Assembly (NCBI GenBank): GCA_034189125.1
Contig: JAXHVB010000132.1
Location: 1 to 31,292, forward strand
DNA: 31,292 bases
Direction of reading: 5' to 3'
From: UBA5862 sp002408105
Lineage (GTDB): Bacteria; Pseudomonadota; Gammaproteobacteria; Pseudomonadales; UBA5862
Shown: one piece after another, positions 24,361 through 31,292 of the stretch
Numbering within the stretch: position 1 is the stretch's first letter
Layout: every line of letters starts with the position of its first letter
The notes under the pieces: generated by a model
Database searches by the model: none
Told to the model about the DNA's origin: nothing
What the model saw: the letters and a program-made list of their open reading frames with translations, nothing else
Position numbers and translations under genes: made by a program

Positions 24361-25476
24361 ATGAACTTCGAATTCTCGGACGACCAGCGTCTGCTGAAAG
24401 AGCAGGCCAACAGGTTTCTCACTGACAAGTGCCCCACCAGTGAAGTGCGGGCCATTCTCGACAGCGACACGCCATTTCACCAGTCACTTTGGAACGACGT
24501 GGTCCACATGGGCTGGACCTCGACGGCCATCCCCGAGGAGTACGGCGGGCTCGGACTCGGATACCTTGAACTCTGCGTGATCGCCGAAGAACTCGGTCGG
24601 GCTCTGGCGCCCATTCCATTCTCATCGTCTGTCTATGTCGCAACCGAAGCGCTCCTGCAGGGCGGTTCACAAACCCAAAAAGAGCAGTACTTGCCGCAAC
24701 TGGCCGCCGGCGAGTTGATCGGCACCTTTGCTGTGGCCGAGGGCCCTGGCACCCCGGCGGCGGATGGGCTGGAAGTGCGGGCGGATGCCGAACACCGCCT
24801 GAGCGGCGCCAAATGGCCGGTGATCGATGGAGACATCGCGGACTTTGCCGTGGTGTCTGCGCTCGGCAAGGCCGGCCCTTCACTCTACCTGGTCGACCTG
24901 AAGGACCCGAGTGTCGAGCGAACACCCCTCAAGGCCCTCGACACGACCCGCTCCCAGGCACGCCTGACGTTCGCCTCGACACCGGCCCAGCCATTGGGCG
25001 AGGCAGGCACGGGTGCGACTTTGCTGGAGCGGGTGTTCGACCGCGCAGCTGTGCTTTACGGATTCGAACAGATCGGCGGTGCAGAGCAGGCCCTAGAGGT
25101 GGCCAAGGAGTATGCCCTCGGACGCTACGCGTTTGGGCGCTCCATCGCCAGCTTCCAGGCTTTGAAGCACAAAATGGCCGACATGTTCGTGGCCACCGAA
25201 CTCGCCCGGTCCAACGGCTACTATGGCGCCTGGGCGCTCTCCACTGACGCACCGGAATTGTCCGTTGCCGCAGCGACCGCACGTGTTTCAGCCACCCAGG
25301 CCTTCCACGAGTGCGCCAAAGAGTGCATTCAAATCCATGGGGGGATGGGGTTCACCTGGGAATTCGACTGCCACCTCTTTTACCGGCGAGCCAAACTGCT
25401 GGCGCTGGTGCTCGGCAGCCAATCTCGCTGGGAAGACACGCTCATCCGCCGCATTGCCGCGAGCCGCGCTGCATAA
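24361..25476 (+). CDS. Acyl-CoA dehydrogenase, shorter subunit of a tandem pair
   Basis: FAD-dependent acyl-CoA dehydrogenase family protein of 371 residues. The N-terminus, MNFEFSDDQRLLKEQANRFL, and the segment PEEYGGLGLGYLELCVIAEE are typical. The middle beta domain is recognisable (GTFAVAEGPGTPAADGLEV, then SGAKWPVIDGDIADFAVV). The C-terminal helical domain has YAFGRSIASFQALKHKMADM and IHGGMGFTWE (325-334). There is no EGT motif near the C-terminus, so the usual MCAD-type catalytic Glu is absent. This is common in subunits of heteromeric dehydrogenases such as the actinobacterial steroid-catabolism FadE pairs. A GGGGT lies before the ATG. The gap to the second dehydrogenase is 29 bases, consistent with an alpha-beta pair. 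Confidence 0.9.
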   Translation: MNFEFSDDQRLLKEQANRFLTDKCPTSEVRAILDSDTPFHQSLWNDVVHMGWTSTAIPEEYGGLGLGYLELCVIAEELGRALAPIPFSSSVYVATEALLQGGSQTQKEQYLPQLAAGELIGTFAVAEGPGTPAADGLEVRADAEHRLSGAKWPVIDGDIADFAVVSALGKAGPSLYLVDLKDPSVERTPLKALDTTRSQARLTFASTPAQPLGEAGTGATLLERVFDRAAVLYGFEQIGGAEQALEVAKEYALGRYAFGRSIASFQALKHKMADMFVATELARSNGYYGAWALSTDAPELSVAAATARVSATQAFHECAKECIQIHGGMGFTWEFDCHLFYRRAKLLALVLGSQSRWEDTLIRRIAASRAA

Positions 25477-25505
25477 GCCGCACGAACCGAATCGAGGAAC
25501 ACCAC

Positions 25506-26738
25506 ATGGACTTCAATGACACGCCCGAAGAAGCGCAGTTTCGCACCCGTTGCCGTGAGTTTCTGGACCAGCACGCGAAGCGCAAACAGGGCCCCCGAGA
25601 CAGTTGGCAGCGGTTGGTCAACAGCGAAGCCGAAGCCGTCGAACTTGCCAAGCAGTGGCAGCGCACGCTCTACGACAACGGCTGGGCCTGCCTACACTGG
25701 CCCAAGGACTATGGCGGCCAGGATGCCTCCCCCATCCAACGCGTAATCTGGGACCAGGAAGAATCCCAGTACCTGGTGCCCAAGGGCTTTTTCACCATCG
25801 GCCTCGGGATGGCCGGCCCGACGCTGATGACCTGGGCCAGCGAAGAAATCAAAGCCGAACACCTGCCGAAAATGGCCCGGGCCGAGGAAGTCTGGTGCCA
25901 GCTGTTCAGCGAACCCGTTGCCGGGTCCGACCTCGCCGGAATCCGAACCCGAGCCGAGCGGGATGGCGACGACTGGATCATCAACGGCCAAAAGATCTGG
26001 ACTTCAGGTGCCCATTACAGCGACTGGGGCATTCTGGTCACGCGCCATGATCCGACGGTGCCCAAGCACAAGGGCCTCACTTACTTCGTGGTCGACATGA
26101 AGTCGCCGGGCGTTGAGGTTCGGCCGATCAAGCAAATCACCGGCGCATCAGGGTTCAACGAAGTGTTCTTCAGCAACGTGCGCATTCCCGATCGCCAACG
26201 CCTGGGCGCGGTCGGACAGGGCTGGACCGTTGCTCTCACCACCCTCATGAACGAACGGATGGCGGTGGGAGAGCGCCAGGGCGTCGATTTCAACGAGATC
26301 TTCGACTTGGCCTCAAGCCTGCGCATCGACGGCAAGCCCGCCATTGAGGATGGCAACGTTCGGTCCCGGCTGGCCAACTGGTACTGTCAGAGCAGTGGGC
26401 TCAAGTACACCCGGTTCCGGTCCATCTCGGCGCTCTCCCGCGGCGAAACGCCAGGCCCAGAAAATTCCATCGGAAAACTGGTGGGCGCCTCCAAGTCCCA
26501 GAACCTGGCATCCTTTGGCATGGACCTGATGGACATGGCAGGGGTGCTCAACGACAAGGCGGAACTGCCGTTCGACGGCCAGTTTCAGCATACCTTCATG
26601 CAGTCGCCTTCCGGTCGAATCGCCGGAGGCTCAGACGAAATCCTGCGCAACATCATCGCAGAGCGGGTGCTCGGGCTGCCGCAAGAAATCCGGACGGACA
26701 AAGAGCAACCGTTCAATCAGGTACCGAGCGGCAGTTGA
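25506..26738 (+). CDS. Acyl-CoA dehydrogenase, longer subunit of a tandem pair
   Basis: Second acyl-CoA dehydrogenase (410 residues), probably partner of the preceding one. Its middle domain is classical: QLFSEPVAGSDLAGIRTRAE, NGQKIWTSGAHYSDWGILV, then GASGFNEVFFSNVRIPD. The C-terminus has GGSDEILRNIIAERVLGLP (374-392), the FAD-contact region. Here the EGT Glu of MCAD-type enzymes is Gly, as in FadE27/FadE29-like subunits. The ATG at 25506 follows GAGGAA at about ten bases. The reading frame is open further upstream, but that part overlaps the previous gene and is not family-like. It is convergent with hda. Substrate unknown. Confidence 0.92.
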   Translation: MDFNDTPEEAQFRTRCREFLDQHAKRKQGPRDSWQRLVNSEAEAVELAKQWQRTLYDNGWACLHWPKDYGGQDASPIQRVIWDQEESQYLVPKGFFTIGLGMAGPTLMTWASEEIKAEHLPKMARAEEVWCQLFSEPVAGSDLAGIRTRAERDGDDWIINGQKIWTSGAHYSDWGILVTRHDPTVPKHKGLTYFVVDMKSPGVEVRPIKQITGASGFNEVFFSNVRIPDRQRLGAVGQGWTVALTTLMNERMAVGERQGVDFNEIFDLASSLRIDGKPAIEDGNVRSRLANWYCQSSGLKYTRFRSISALSRGETPGPENSIGKLVGASKSQNLASFGMDLMDMAGVLNDKAELPFDGQFQHTFMQSPSGRIAGGSDEILRNIIAERVLGLPQEIRTDKEQPFNQVPSGS

Positions 26739-26757
26739 TCGACACAGGTGCGGGGCA

Positions 26758-27495
26758 TCACCAGCCGAGGACCTCTTTCACCAACGGAATGGTGATGCGC
26801 CGGCCCCGCTCCAACGCCACCCGATCGATTCGTTCGAGGTGTTCGAGCAACTCAGCCGTCTCGCGGCCGCTGCGCCGCAGCACGTAGTCCCAGACCTCAG
26901 GCGCCACGCGCATGCCCAAAGAGTCCGCGCGCTGCGACAGCAGTGCAAGGCGCGCACCATCGTCCATCGGCTCAAGGGAAAGCACCAGCCCACCCGCCAT
27001 GCGCGAGGACAGGTCCGCGAGCCCGAGACCCAGCAAAGCCGGCGGCCGACTCGCCGACACCAGAACCCTGTGCGACCGGGCTTGCAACCGATTGAACAGG
27101 TACAACACCGCCTCTTCCCAGGCGCGGTTGCCCACCACCGCATCCAGGTCGTCCAAGCAGACAAGTGGGTACTCGGCAAGCTCTTCGAGGGCCTGCGCAG
27201 AGCCGGTAACGGCCATTCGAAGCGGCACCAAGAAGGGTTGCTGGTCCGTGTCGCGCGCGGCGTGACAGCATGCCTGCAACAGGTGGGTGCGGCCACTCCC
27301 GCGCGGCCCCCAGAGATACACCGAAGCGCCAGACTGACGCCAGAACTGGGAAGTAAGCCAGCTCAGGGTCGCTCCATTGGTCCCCGGAATGAACGAGTCA
27401 AAGGTGGCCCGGGCATCGGGAACCAGCTGCAGCGCCAACTGGCGCGGACTCGGCCGCGCCCCAGGATCCGCGCGTTGTTCTGCCGGTTCAGTCAT
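26758..27495 (-). CDS. hda: DnaA regulatory inactivator Hda
   Basis: AAA+ protein related to the DnaA ATPase domain. With the DNA-loaded beta clamp it stimulates DnaA-ATP hydrolysis and so prevents over-initiation. The protein has 245 residues. A likely clamp-binding motif QLALQL lies at 19-24. The P-loop is GPRGSGRT (63-70), with Arg in place of the usual Lys, as in E. coli Hda. Walker B is VCLDD (112-116). Sensor-type VLVSASRPP and the C-terminal ITIPLVKEVLGW are typical. The ATG at 27495 lies inside the end of the upstream CDP-alcohol transferase gene (eight-base overlap), so translation is probably coupled. Confidence 0.94.
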   Translation of the reverse strand: MTEPAEQRADPGARPSPRQLALQLVPDARATFDSFIPGTNGATLSWLTSQFWRQSGASVYLWGPRGSGRTHLLQACCHAARDTDQQPFLVPLRMAVTGSAQALEELAEYPLVCLDDLDAVVGNRAWEEAVLYLFNRLQARSHRVLVSASRPPALLGLGLADLSSRMAGGLVLSLEPMDDGARLALLSQRADSLGMRVAPEVWDYVLRRSGRETAELLEHLERIDRVALERGRRITIPLVKEVLGW

Positions 27496-28042
27496 TCAAA
27501 CCCCGCTGGCGGTACTTGCGGCTCCAGGTGAGCACATAGTCCATGCCACTCGCCAAGGTCACCGCCGCGACCAAGCCGATCAGAATCCGCCAGGCGAGCA
27601 GCGGCACGTCAATGGGAAAGGCCGCGTGCACCAGGGCGACAAGGACCAAAGTGATCTGCAGTAGGGTACTCGACTTTCCGAGCACCGAGGGGGACATTTC
27701 ATAGGGACCGACCAGGAGGTGGTAGGCCAGGGCGCCGGAGAAAATGACCAGATCGCGGGCCACGACCAGCACCACGAGCCACACCGGCAAGGCCCCTGAG
27801 GCGCCAAGCGCCACCACGGTGACAGCAATCATCAGCTTGTCGGCCAAGGGGTCTGCCACGGCACCAAACCGGGTCTGCCAGCCGAAACGTCGCGCGAGGA
27901 AACCGTCGACACCATCGGAAGCACCGGCCACTGCGAACACCCAAAACGCAGCCTCGTACTGCTGGCGCCATAGGCCCGCGGCGATTGGAATCACCAGCAC
28001 CATGCGCAGCACAGTGATGGCGTTGGGCAGTTGTTTCAGCAT
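27488..28042 (-). CDS. CDP-alcohol phosphatidyltransferase family membrane protein
   Basis: Inner-membrane enzyme transferring a phosphatidyl group from CDP-diacylglycerol to an alcohol acceptor, PgsA-like but of unproven specificity. The protein has 184 residues with five to six hydrophobic segments. The complete family signature is present: D43-x2-D46-G47-x2-A50-R51, then G60-x3-D64-x3-D68. I chose the ATG at 28042 (MLKQLPNAITVLRMVLVIPI), the family's usual N-terminus, though its ribosome binding site is weak. The frame is open upstream to an ATG at 28207 directly after the DUF2066 stop, adding 55 non-conserved residues. It lies between DUF2066 and hda and overlaps hda by eight bases. Confidence 0.87.
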   Translation of the reverse strand: MLKQLPNAITVLRMVLVIPIAAGLWRQQYEAAFWVFAVAGASDGVDGFLARRFGWQTRFGAVADPLADKLMIAVTVVALGASGALPVWLVVLVVARDLVIFSGALAYHLLVGPYEMSPSVLGKSSTLLQITLVLVALVHAAFPIDVPLLAWRILIGLVAAVTLASGMDYVLTWSRKYRQRGLND

Positions 28043-28207
28043 CAACCACTCGATGGCGTGGAAAGGAGGTTCCGGCACTGCTGCCGGACAACCAATGGCG
28101 CGATTCTCAGGGGCCCTTTCTGACTCTGTCAAACTCTGGCCATGGAAGCACAACCCGGCCCTCATGCCGCGCCCGGTCATCCGAACAGGCCCGCGTTGGC
28201 CCGTCAT

Positions 28208-29314
28208 TCATGGACCGATCCACCGGTAGTGCATGGACTCGTCTCCCGAGGCGCCACCGTCAACAAGCGGTTCCACCGGAACCAATTGGCTGTCCAATCC
28301 CAACAAGCGCTCCATTTGCTGGCGGTCTGGCGCTGCAACCAGCTCGAACTGCAGCTGGGTGGGCAGCACCACCTGCAGCTGCGCCCCTCCAAGCCATTCC
28401 AGTGCTTCAAGGTAACCGCTCAGTGCTGCGAAGCTGGCAGCCGACTCGACACCCTCCACGACCATCAGCTGCGCATTTGGGTTGGTTGACCCACGCAGCC
28501 GATAGCGCTCCGCCCACAGGTCCGCAACCTGATCAATGGCGCCGCCGAGCGCGCCGCTTGCTTGCTCGGCGGTCAAGTCGAAGTAGCGCGCACCCGCTTC
28601 GTCGATCAGCAGCCAGCGTCCAACCCAGTCGCCACCTGTGGTCGCCACCAACCGCCCAGCCAGTACCGCGTCTGCCAGATAAGGCTCGGACAGGTCGGTC
28701 ACCGCTTCGGGAAACAGGGGCCAAAGGTCTTCGACCCGAACCGTCTCTCGGGTGTCTTCGGCTCGAACAGGGAACACCAGCGGCAACCCTCTGCGCGACG
28801 CTGCGGTTGCGAGCGGTTTGAACCATTCAGGCTGCTGGCCGGGGCGCAGCAAAACTCGCCGGTAGCCGTCTTCCACCGCCAGCCACACAAGCAACCTGGG
28901 CCGGCGCGCGGGCCAGAGCGGCAGCCGATTGCGCGACATCAGCCCACGCACTTGGCGGGGCGAGAACCGCACCTCCAACTCAAGCACGCCATCGAGCCCT
29001 GCAGGCTGGCGATACCCGAACTGCTCGACATAGGCGTGCGCACTCGCCAGCTCTTGCGCCACGCCCGGACGCTCGGCGACGCCCCGGTCACCGGTTAGGC
29101 GCACCAGCACAGTCTCCAAGCCCGCAGTGAATGCCGCCTCGCGCTGCGAATCGGCCTGGGATGATACTGGCCAACGGACCTGGTACAGGGATTCGGCTCC
29201 GCCCAGACCGGCTCCCCACAGCGGCAGTGCCAGCAGGCAGAGCACGCAGCCACCAAGCCGCCAACACCAACGCCTCAGGCACCGATAGACCAGATGGACC
29301 AATGACTCATGCAT
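28208..29314 (-). CDS. DUF2066 domain protein, probably exported
   Basis: Protein of unknown function (368 residues from the ATG at 29314), recognised as DUF2066 by its sequence and its position between purM and hda. The N-terminus carries basic residues, then a hydrophobic core (CVLCLLALPLWGAGLG), consistent with a signal peptide ending near residue 40. The mature protein begins YQVRWPVSSQADSQREAAFT, followed by VLVRLTGDRGVAERPG. Later parts include RRPRLLVWLAVEDG and a DLWAERYRL stretch. The chosen ATG has no ribosome binding site. A -10-like TATACT ends seven bases before it, which would suit a leaderless message. The longer open frame to 29428 would cross the purM promoter and is unlikely. 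Confidence 0.78.
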   Translation of the reverse strand: MHESLVHLVYRCLRRWCWRLGGCVLCLLALPLWGAGLGGAESLYQVRWPVSSQADSQREAAFTAGLETVLVRLTGDRGVAERPGVAQELASAHAYVEQFGYRQPAGLDGVLELEVRFSPRQVRGLMSRNRLPLWPARRPRLLVWLAVEDGYRRVLLRPGQQPEWFKPLATAASRRGLPLVFPVRAEDTRETVRVEDLWPLFPEAVTDLSEPYLADAVLAGRLVATTGGDWVGRWLLIDEAGARYFDLTAEQASGALGGAIDQVADLWAERYRLRGSTNPNAQLMVVEGVESAASFAALSGYLEALEWLGGAQLQVVLPTQLQFELVAAPDRQQMERLLGLDSQLVPVEPLVDGGASGDESMHYRWIGP

Positions 29315-29320
29315 GCGCGA

Positions 29321-29326
29321 AGTATA
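29321..29326 (-). promoter_or_regulatory. -10 candidate for DUF2066 (possible leaderless transcript)
   Basis: On the minus strand TATACT spans 29326 to 29321. A start about seven bases downstream would fall on the A of the ATG at 29314. No good -35 hexamer lies 16-18 bases upstream, and no ribosome binding site precedes the ATG. Confidence 0.3.
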
Positions 29327-29348
29327 TCGAAATTGCCAGCACAGCTTG

Positions 29349-29377
29349 TGAACAGAGCCAGGGTGCGCTGGTACAAT
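29349..29377 (+). promoter_or_regulatory. Promoter candidate for purM-purN
   Basis: TGAACA (29349-29354), 17 bases, TACAAT (29372-29377). This matches the sigma-70 consensus at four and five positions with ideal spacing. Transcription would begin near 29384, leaving a short leader that still includes TGGAAG before the purM ATG at 29403. No PurR-type operator was recognised. Confidence 0.5.
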
Positions 29378-29402
29378 GTGTGTTTTGTCCTGGAAGCCCG
29401 CC

Positions 29403-30452
29403 ATGAGCCAGACGCCCCCGCCGACCACCTACCGCGACGCTGGCGTGGACATTGATGCGGGCAACAGCCTGGTCGAACGCATCAAACCCCTGGCGGCCAG
29501 CACCCGGCGACCAGAGATGCTGGGCGGTCTCGGTGGGTTCGGCGCCCTCTGCGCCCTACCGAGTGGCTACCGCGAGCCCATTCTGGTGACCGGGACCGAT
29601 GGGGTCGGAACCAAGCTCAAGCTGGCGCAAGCGCAGAGCCGACTCGACCAGATCGGCATCGACCTGGTTGCAATGTGCGTCAATGACCTGATCGTTTGCG
29701 GCGCAGAGCCGCTGCTTTTTCTTGACTACTACGCCACCGGCAGGCTGGACGTCGACGCCGCTGAATCGGTGATTTCCGGCATTGCAGCTGGCTGCCGGGA
29801 CGCGGGCTGCGCCCTCGCCGGCGGCGAGACTGCAGAAATGCCTGGCATGTACCAGGGCAGCGACTTCGACCTTGCTGGTTTTTGCCTCGGCGTTGTGGAG
29901 CGCGATGCCCTGATCGATGGAACAGAGGTACGCCCCGGCGACCAACTCATCGCGTTGCCATCGAGCGGCCCCCACTCCAACGGCTATTCGTTGATCCGCA
30001 AACTGCTGGCGCAGGCAACAGCGCCACTGCCCGAGGTGGACAAAGTCCCCTTGATCGACTGGCTGCTGACCCCGACCCGCATCTATGTGCGGACGGTGCG
30101 CGAGCTGCTCGCACGCAAGGTCGAAGTGCGCGCGATTGCGCACATCACAGGGGGTGGACTGCTGGAAAACCTGCCGCGGGTTCTGCCCGCTGGGGCATCA
30201 GCCCACATCGATCGGGACAGCTGGAGCCTGCCCCAGGGCTTTCAGTGGCTGCAGGAAGCCGGACGCATCCCGGATGCCGAGATGCACCGCACCTTCAACT
30301 GCGGCATCGGGCTGGTGCTGGTGGTCAGCGCTGCGCAAGCCAAGGAGGCACTCTCCTCGCTGCAGGCCATGGGAGAGGCGCCTTGGATCCTCGGTGAGAT
30401 CCGCACAGGCGCGGTGCCCGTCGAAATCACCGGCTGCGGACCCGCATCTTGA
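29403..30452 (+). CDS. purM: Phosphoribosylformylglycinamidine cyclo-ligase (AIR synthetase)
   Basis: ATP-dependent ring closure of FGAM to aminoimidazole ribotide, step five of purine synthesis. The protein has 349 residues, a normal length. Diagnostic motifs are YRDAGVDIDAGN at the N-terminus, GTDGVGTKLKLA, MCVNDLIVCGAEPLLFLDYY, GGETAEMPGMY, PSSGPHSNGYSLIRK, AHITGGGLLENLPR and the late FNCGIGLVLV. The ATG at 29403 has TGGAAG about nine bases upstream. In-frame codons before it are not family-like. It overlaps purN by four bases, so the pair is coupled, and is divergent from DUF2066. Confidence 0.97.
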   Translation: MSQTPPPTTYRDAGVDIDAGNSLVERIKPLAASTRRPEMLGGLGGFGALCALPSGYREPILVTGTDGVGTKLKLAQAQSRLDQIGIDLVAMCVNDLIVCGAEPLLFLDYYATGRLDVDAAESVISGIAAGCRDAGCALAGGETAEMPGMYQGSDFDLAGFCLGVVERDALIDGTEVRPGDQLIALPSSGPHSNGYSLIRKLLAQATAPLPEVDKVPLIDWLLTPTRIYVRTVRELLARKVEVRAIAHITGGGLLENLPRVLPAGASAHIDRDSWSLPQGFQWLQEAGRIPDAEMHRTFNCGIGLVLVVSAAQAKEALSSLQAMGEAPWILGEIRTGAVPVEITGCGPAS

Positions 30453-31075
30453 CGGTGAAGCGACCACGGTTGGTGGTGCTCATTTCCGGTACCGGTAGCA
30501 ACCTGCAGGCCATCATCGACGCCATCGAAGCCGAAGCCTTGCCGATGGACCTGGTCGGTGTAATCAGCAGCAACCCAGAAGCCTTGGGGCTGGATCGCGC
30601 TCGACAACACGGAGTCCCGTCCGAGTGCGTGGACCACAAGCGCTTTACAGCGCGCGCCGAATTTGATCAAACGCTCGGCGCGCGCATCGATCCACTCGCA
30701 CCAGACTGGATCGCACTCGCCGGATTCATGCGCATCCTGACGCCAGAGTTCGTGAAGCGGTACGCCGGGCGTTTGCTCAACATTCACCCCTCCCTGCTGC
30801 CCGCCTACCCCGGCTTGAACACCCACGAACGCGTGCTGGCGGCGGGAGAAACCCAGCATGGTGCCACGGTGCACCTGGTCACCCCCGAATTGGATGCAGG
30901 CCCGACCCTGCTGCAAGAAGCCGTCGACATTGAACCCACCGATACCCCCGAGACCCTGAGGGACAAGGTGCAGCGCGTCGAGCACCGGTTGTATCCGAAG
31001 GCGCTGGCCATGCTCGCCCGTGGCGGGCTGGAACCTGCAGCGTCGGAAGCGAATCTGCGATCGCGCTCCCACTAG
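30449..31075 (+). CDS. purN: Phosphoribosylglycinamide formyltransferase (GART)
   Basis: Transfers the formyl group from 10-formyl-tetrahydrofolate to GAR, step three of purine synthesis. The protein has 208 residues. The substrate loop LISGTGSNLQAI is near the N-terminus. The catalytic triad N111, H113 and D149 sits in LLNIHPSLLPAYPGLNTH and TPELDAGP. The start is not ATG. TTG at 30449 overlaps the purM stop as TTGA, and GTG at 30455 is an equally plausible start two codons on. Both give a normal N-terminus. It ends nine bases from the convergent dcd stop with no hairpin between them. Confidence 0.96.
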   Translation: MTVKRPRLVVLISGTGSNLQAIIDAIEAEALPMDLVGVISSNPEALGLDRARQHGVPSECVDHKRFTARAEFDQTLGARIDPLAPDWIALAGFMRILTPEFVKRYAGRLLNIHPSLLPAYPGLNTHERVLAAGETQHGATVHLVTPELDAGPTLLQEAVDIEPTDTPETLRDKVQRVEHRLYPKALAMLARGGLEPAASEANLRSRSH

Positions 31076-31084
31076 GCGCGGTCC

Positions 31085-31292
31085 TCAGGCCCGCGGTAGG
31101 GTGACCCCTGTTTGGCCCTGGTACTTGCCCTCCCGGTCTTTATAGGTCTGTTCGCAGCGCTCATCGGACTGCAAGAACAGCATTTGGGCCACGCCTTCAT
31201 TGGCATAGATCTTTGCCGGCAGGGTGGTGGTGTTGGAAAATTCCAGGGTGACGTGCCCTTCCCATTCGGGTTCTAGCGGGGTCACGTTGACG
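31085..31292 (-). CDS. dcd: dCTP deaminase, C-terminal fragment (cut by window edge)
   Basis: The last 69 codons of a gene entering from the right edge. TPLEPEWEGHVTLEFSNTTT, YANEGVAQMLFLQSDERCE and the terminal GKYQGQTGVTLPRA match the end of Pseudomonas-type dCTP deaminase, the trimeric enzyme making dUTP for thymidylate synthesis. The visible part includes the conserved Glu/Gly region EPEWEGH. The catalytic core and the start lie outside the window. It is convergent with purN. Confidence 0.93.
   Translation of the reverse strand, partial: VNVTPLEPEWEGHVTLEFSNTTTLPAKIYANEGVAQMLFLQSDERCEQTYKDREGKYQGQTGVTLPRA

Noticed and set aside
24129..24425. Possible 98-residue protein in the gap before the acyl-CoA dehydrogenases
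   Set aside because: Thr, Pro and Arg-rich composition, no good ribosome binding site, and it runs out of frame into the dehydrogenase gene.
28043..28207. 55-residue N-terminal extension of the CDP-alcohol transferase from the ATG adjacent to the DUF2066 stop
   Set aside because: The extension has no membrane or family character, and the conserved N-terminus begins at the ATG at 28042. It remains a formal alternative because the internal start has a weak ribosome binding site.
1..31292. CRISPR arrays, tRNA/rRNA genes, insertion sequences, integrases, attachment repeats, toxin-antitoxin or phage-defence modules
   Set aside because: Read through for regular repeats, clover-leaf signatures and transposase or integrase motifs. 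None were found, and all substantial genes have metabolic or housekeeping assignments or are known unknown-function families.

Overview
This is an ordinary-looking chromosomal window from a high-GC (about 60% by eye) gammaproteobacterium. The evidence is gene content and order. DUF1631, ampD and ampE lie next to nadC, purM-purN lie divergent from DUF2066-(CDP-alcohol transferase)-hda, and there is a Pseudomonas-type dcd tail and a miaE gene. Both linked blocks are arranged as I remember them from Pseudomonas and relatives. I see no rRNA, tRNA, CRISPR array, insertion sequence or prophage gene. Coding density is high, and only two gene-free stretches exceed 300 bases.

Layout. Positions 1-289 (minus) hold the N-terminus of a membrane sensor or chemotaxis-type protein. 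Positions 448-10971 (minus) form one long co-directional run, transcribed in the order DUF1631 - ampD - ampE - cobalamin-binding-like protein - Mak-like ROK kinase - aceE - aceF, with very short gaps or overlaps from ampE onward. nadC (plus) diverges from DUF1631. Membrane pyrophosphatase hppA (minus) and soluble pyrophosphatase ppa (plus) diverge from each other across a 357-base gap.

Positions 15017-26738 are a catabolic block: an SDR and a FadH-type 2,4-dienoyl-CoA reductase (minus), a divergent SCP2/thiolase-like protein (plus), an MBL-fold protein with a likely winged-helix tail (minus), an acyl-CoA ligase (minus), and two tandem acyl-CoA dehydrogenases (plus). These could activate and partly beta-oxidise an unusual acyl chain. 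The combination recalls steroid or isoprenoid side-chain catabolism, but the substrate cannot be read from sequence. Inside this block sits a separate translationally coupled pair, miaE (tRNA ms2io6A hydroxylase) followed by a GT-A-like glycosyltransferase.

The right end holds hda, a CDP-alcohol phosphatidyltransferase and a DUF2066 protein (minus), divergent from purM-purN (plus), and then the C-terminal end of dcd (minus), cut by the window edge.

The most interesting lead is the miaE-glycosyltransferase pair. MiaE creates a free hydroxyl on the tRNA A37 isopentenyl side chain, and the next gene, whose start overlaps its stop, looks like a sugar transferase. Other leads are the acyl-CoA catabolic cluster with a thiolase-like protein that keeps a CSTG motif but lacks the other canonical catalytic motifs, the back-to-back pyrophosphatases with a potassium-dependent signature in HppA, and paired inverted repeats just ahead of the aceE ribosome binding site. 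All functional calls come from recognising motifs by eye, and no search was run.
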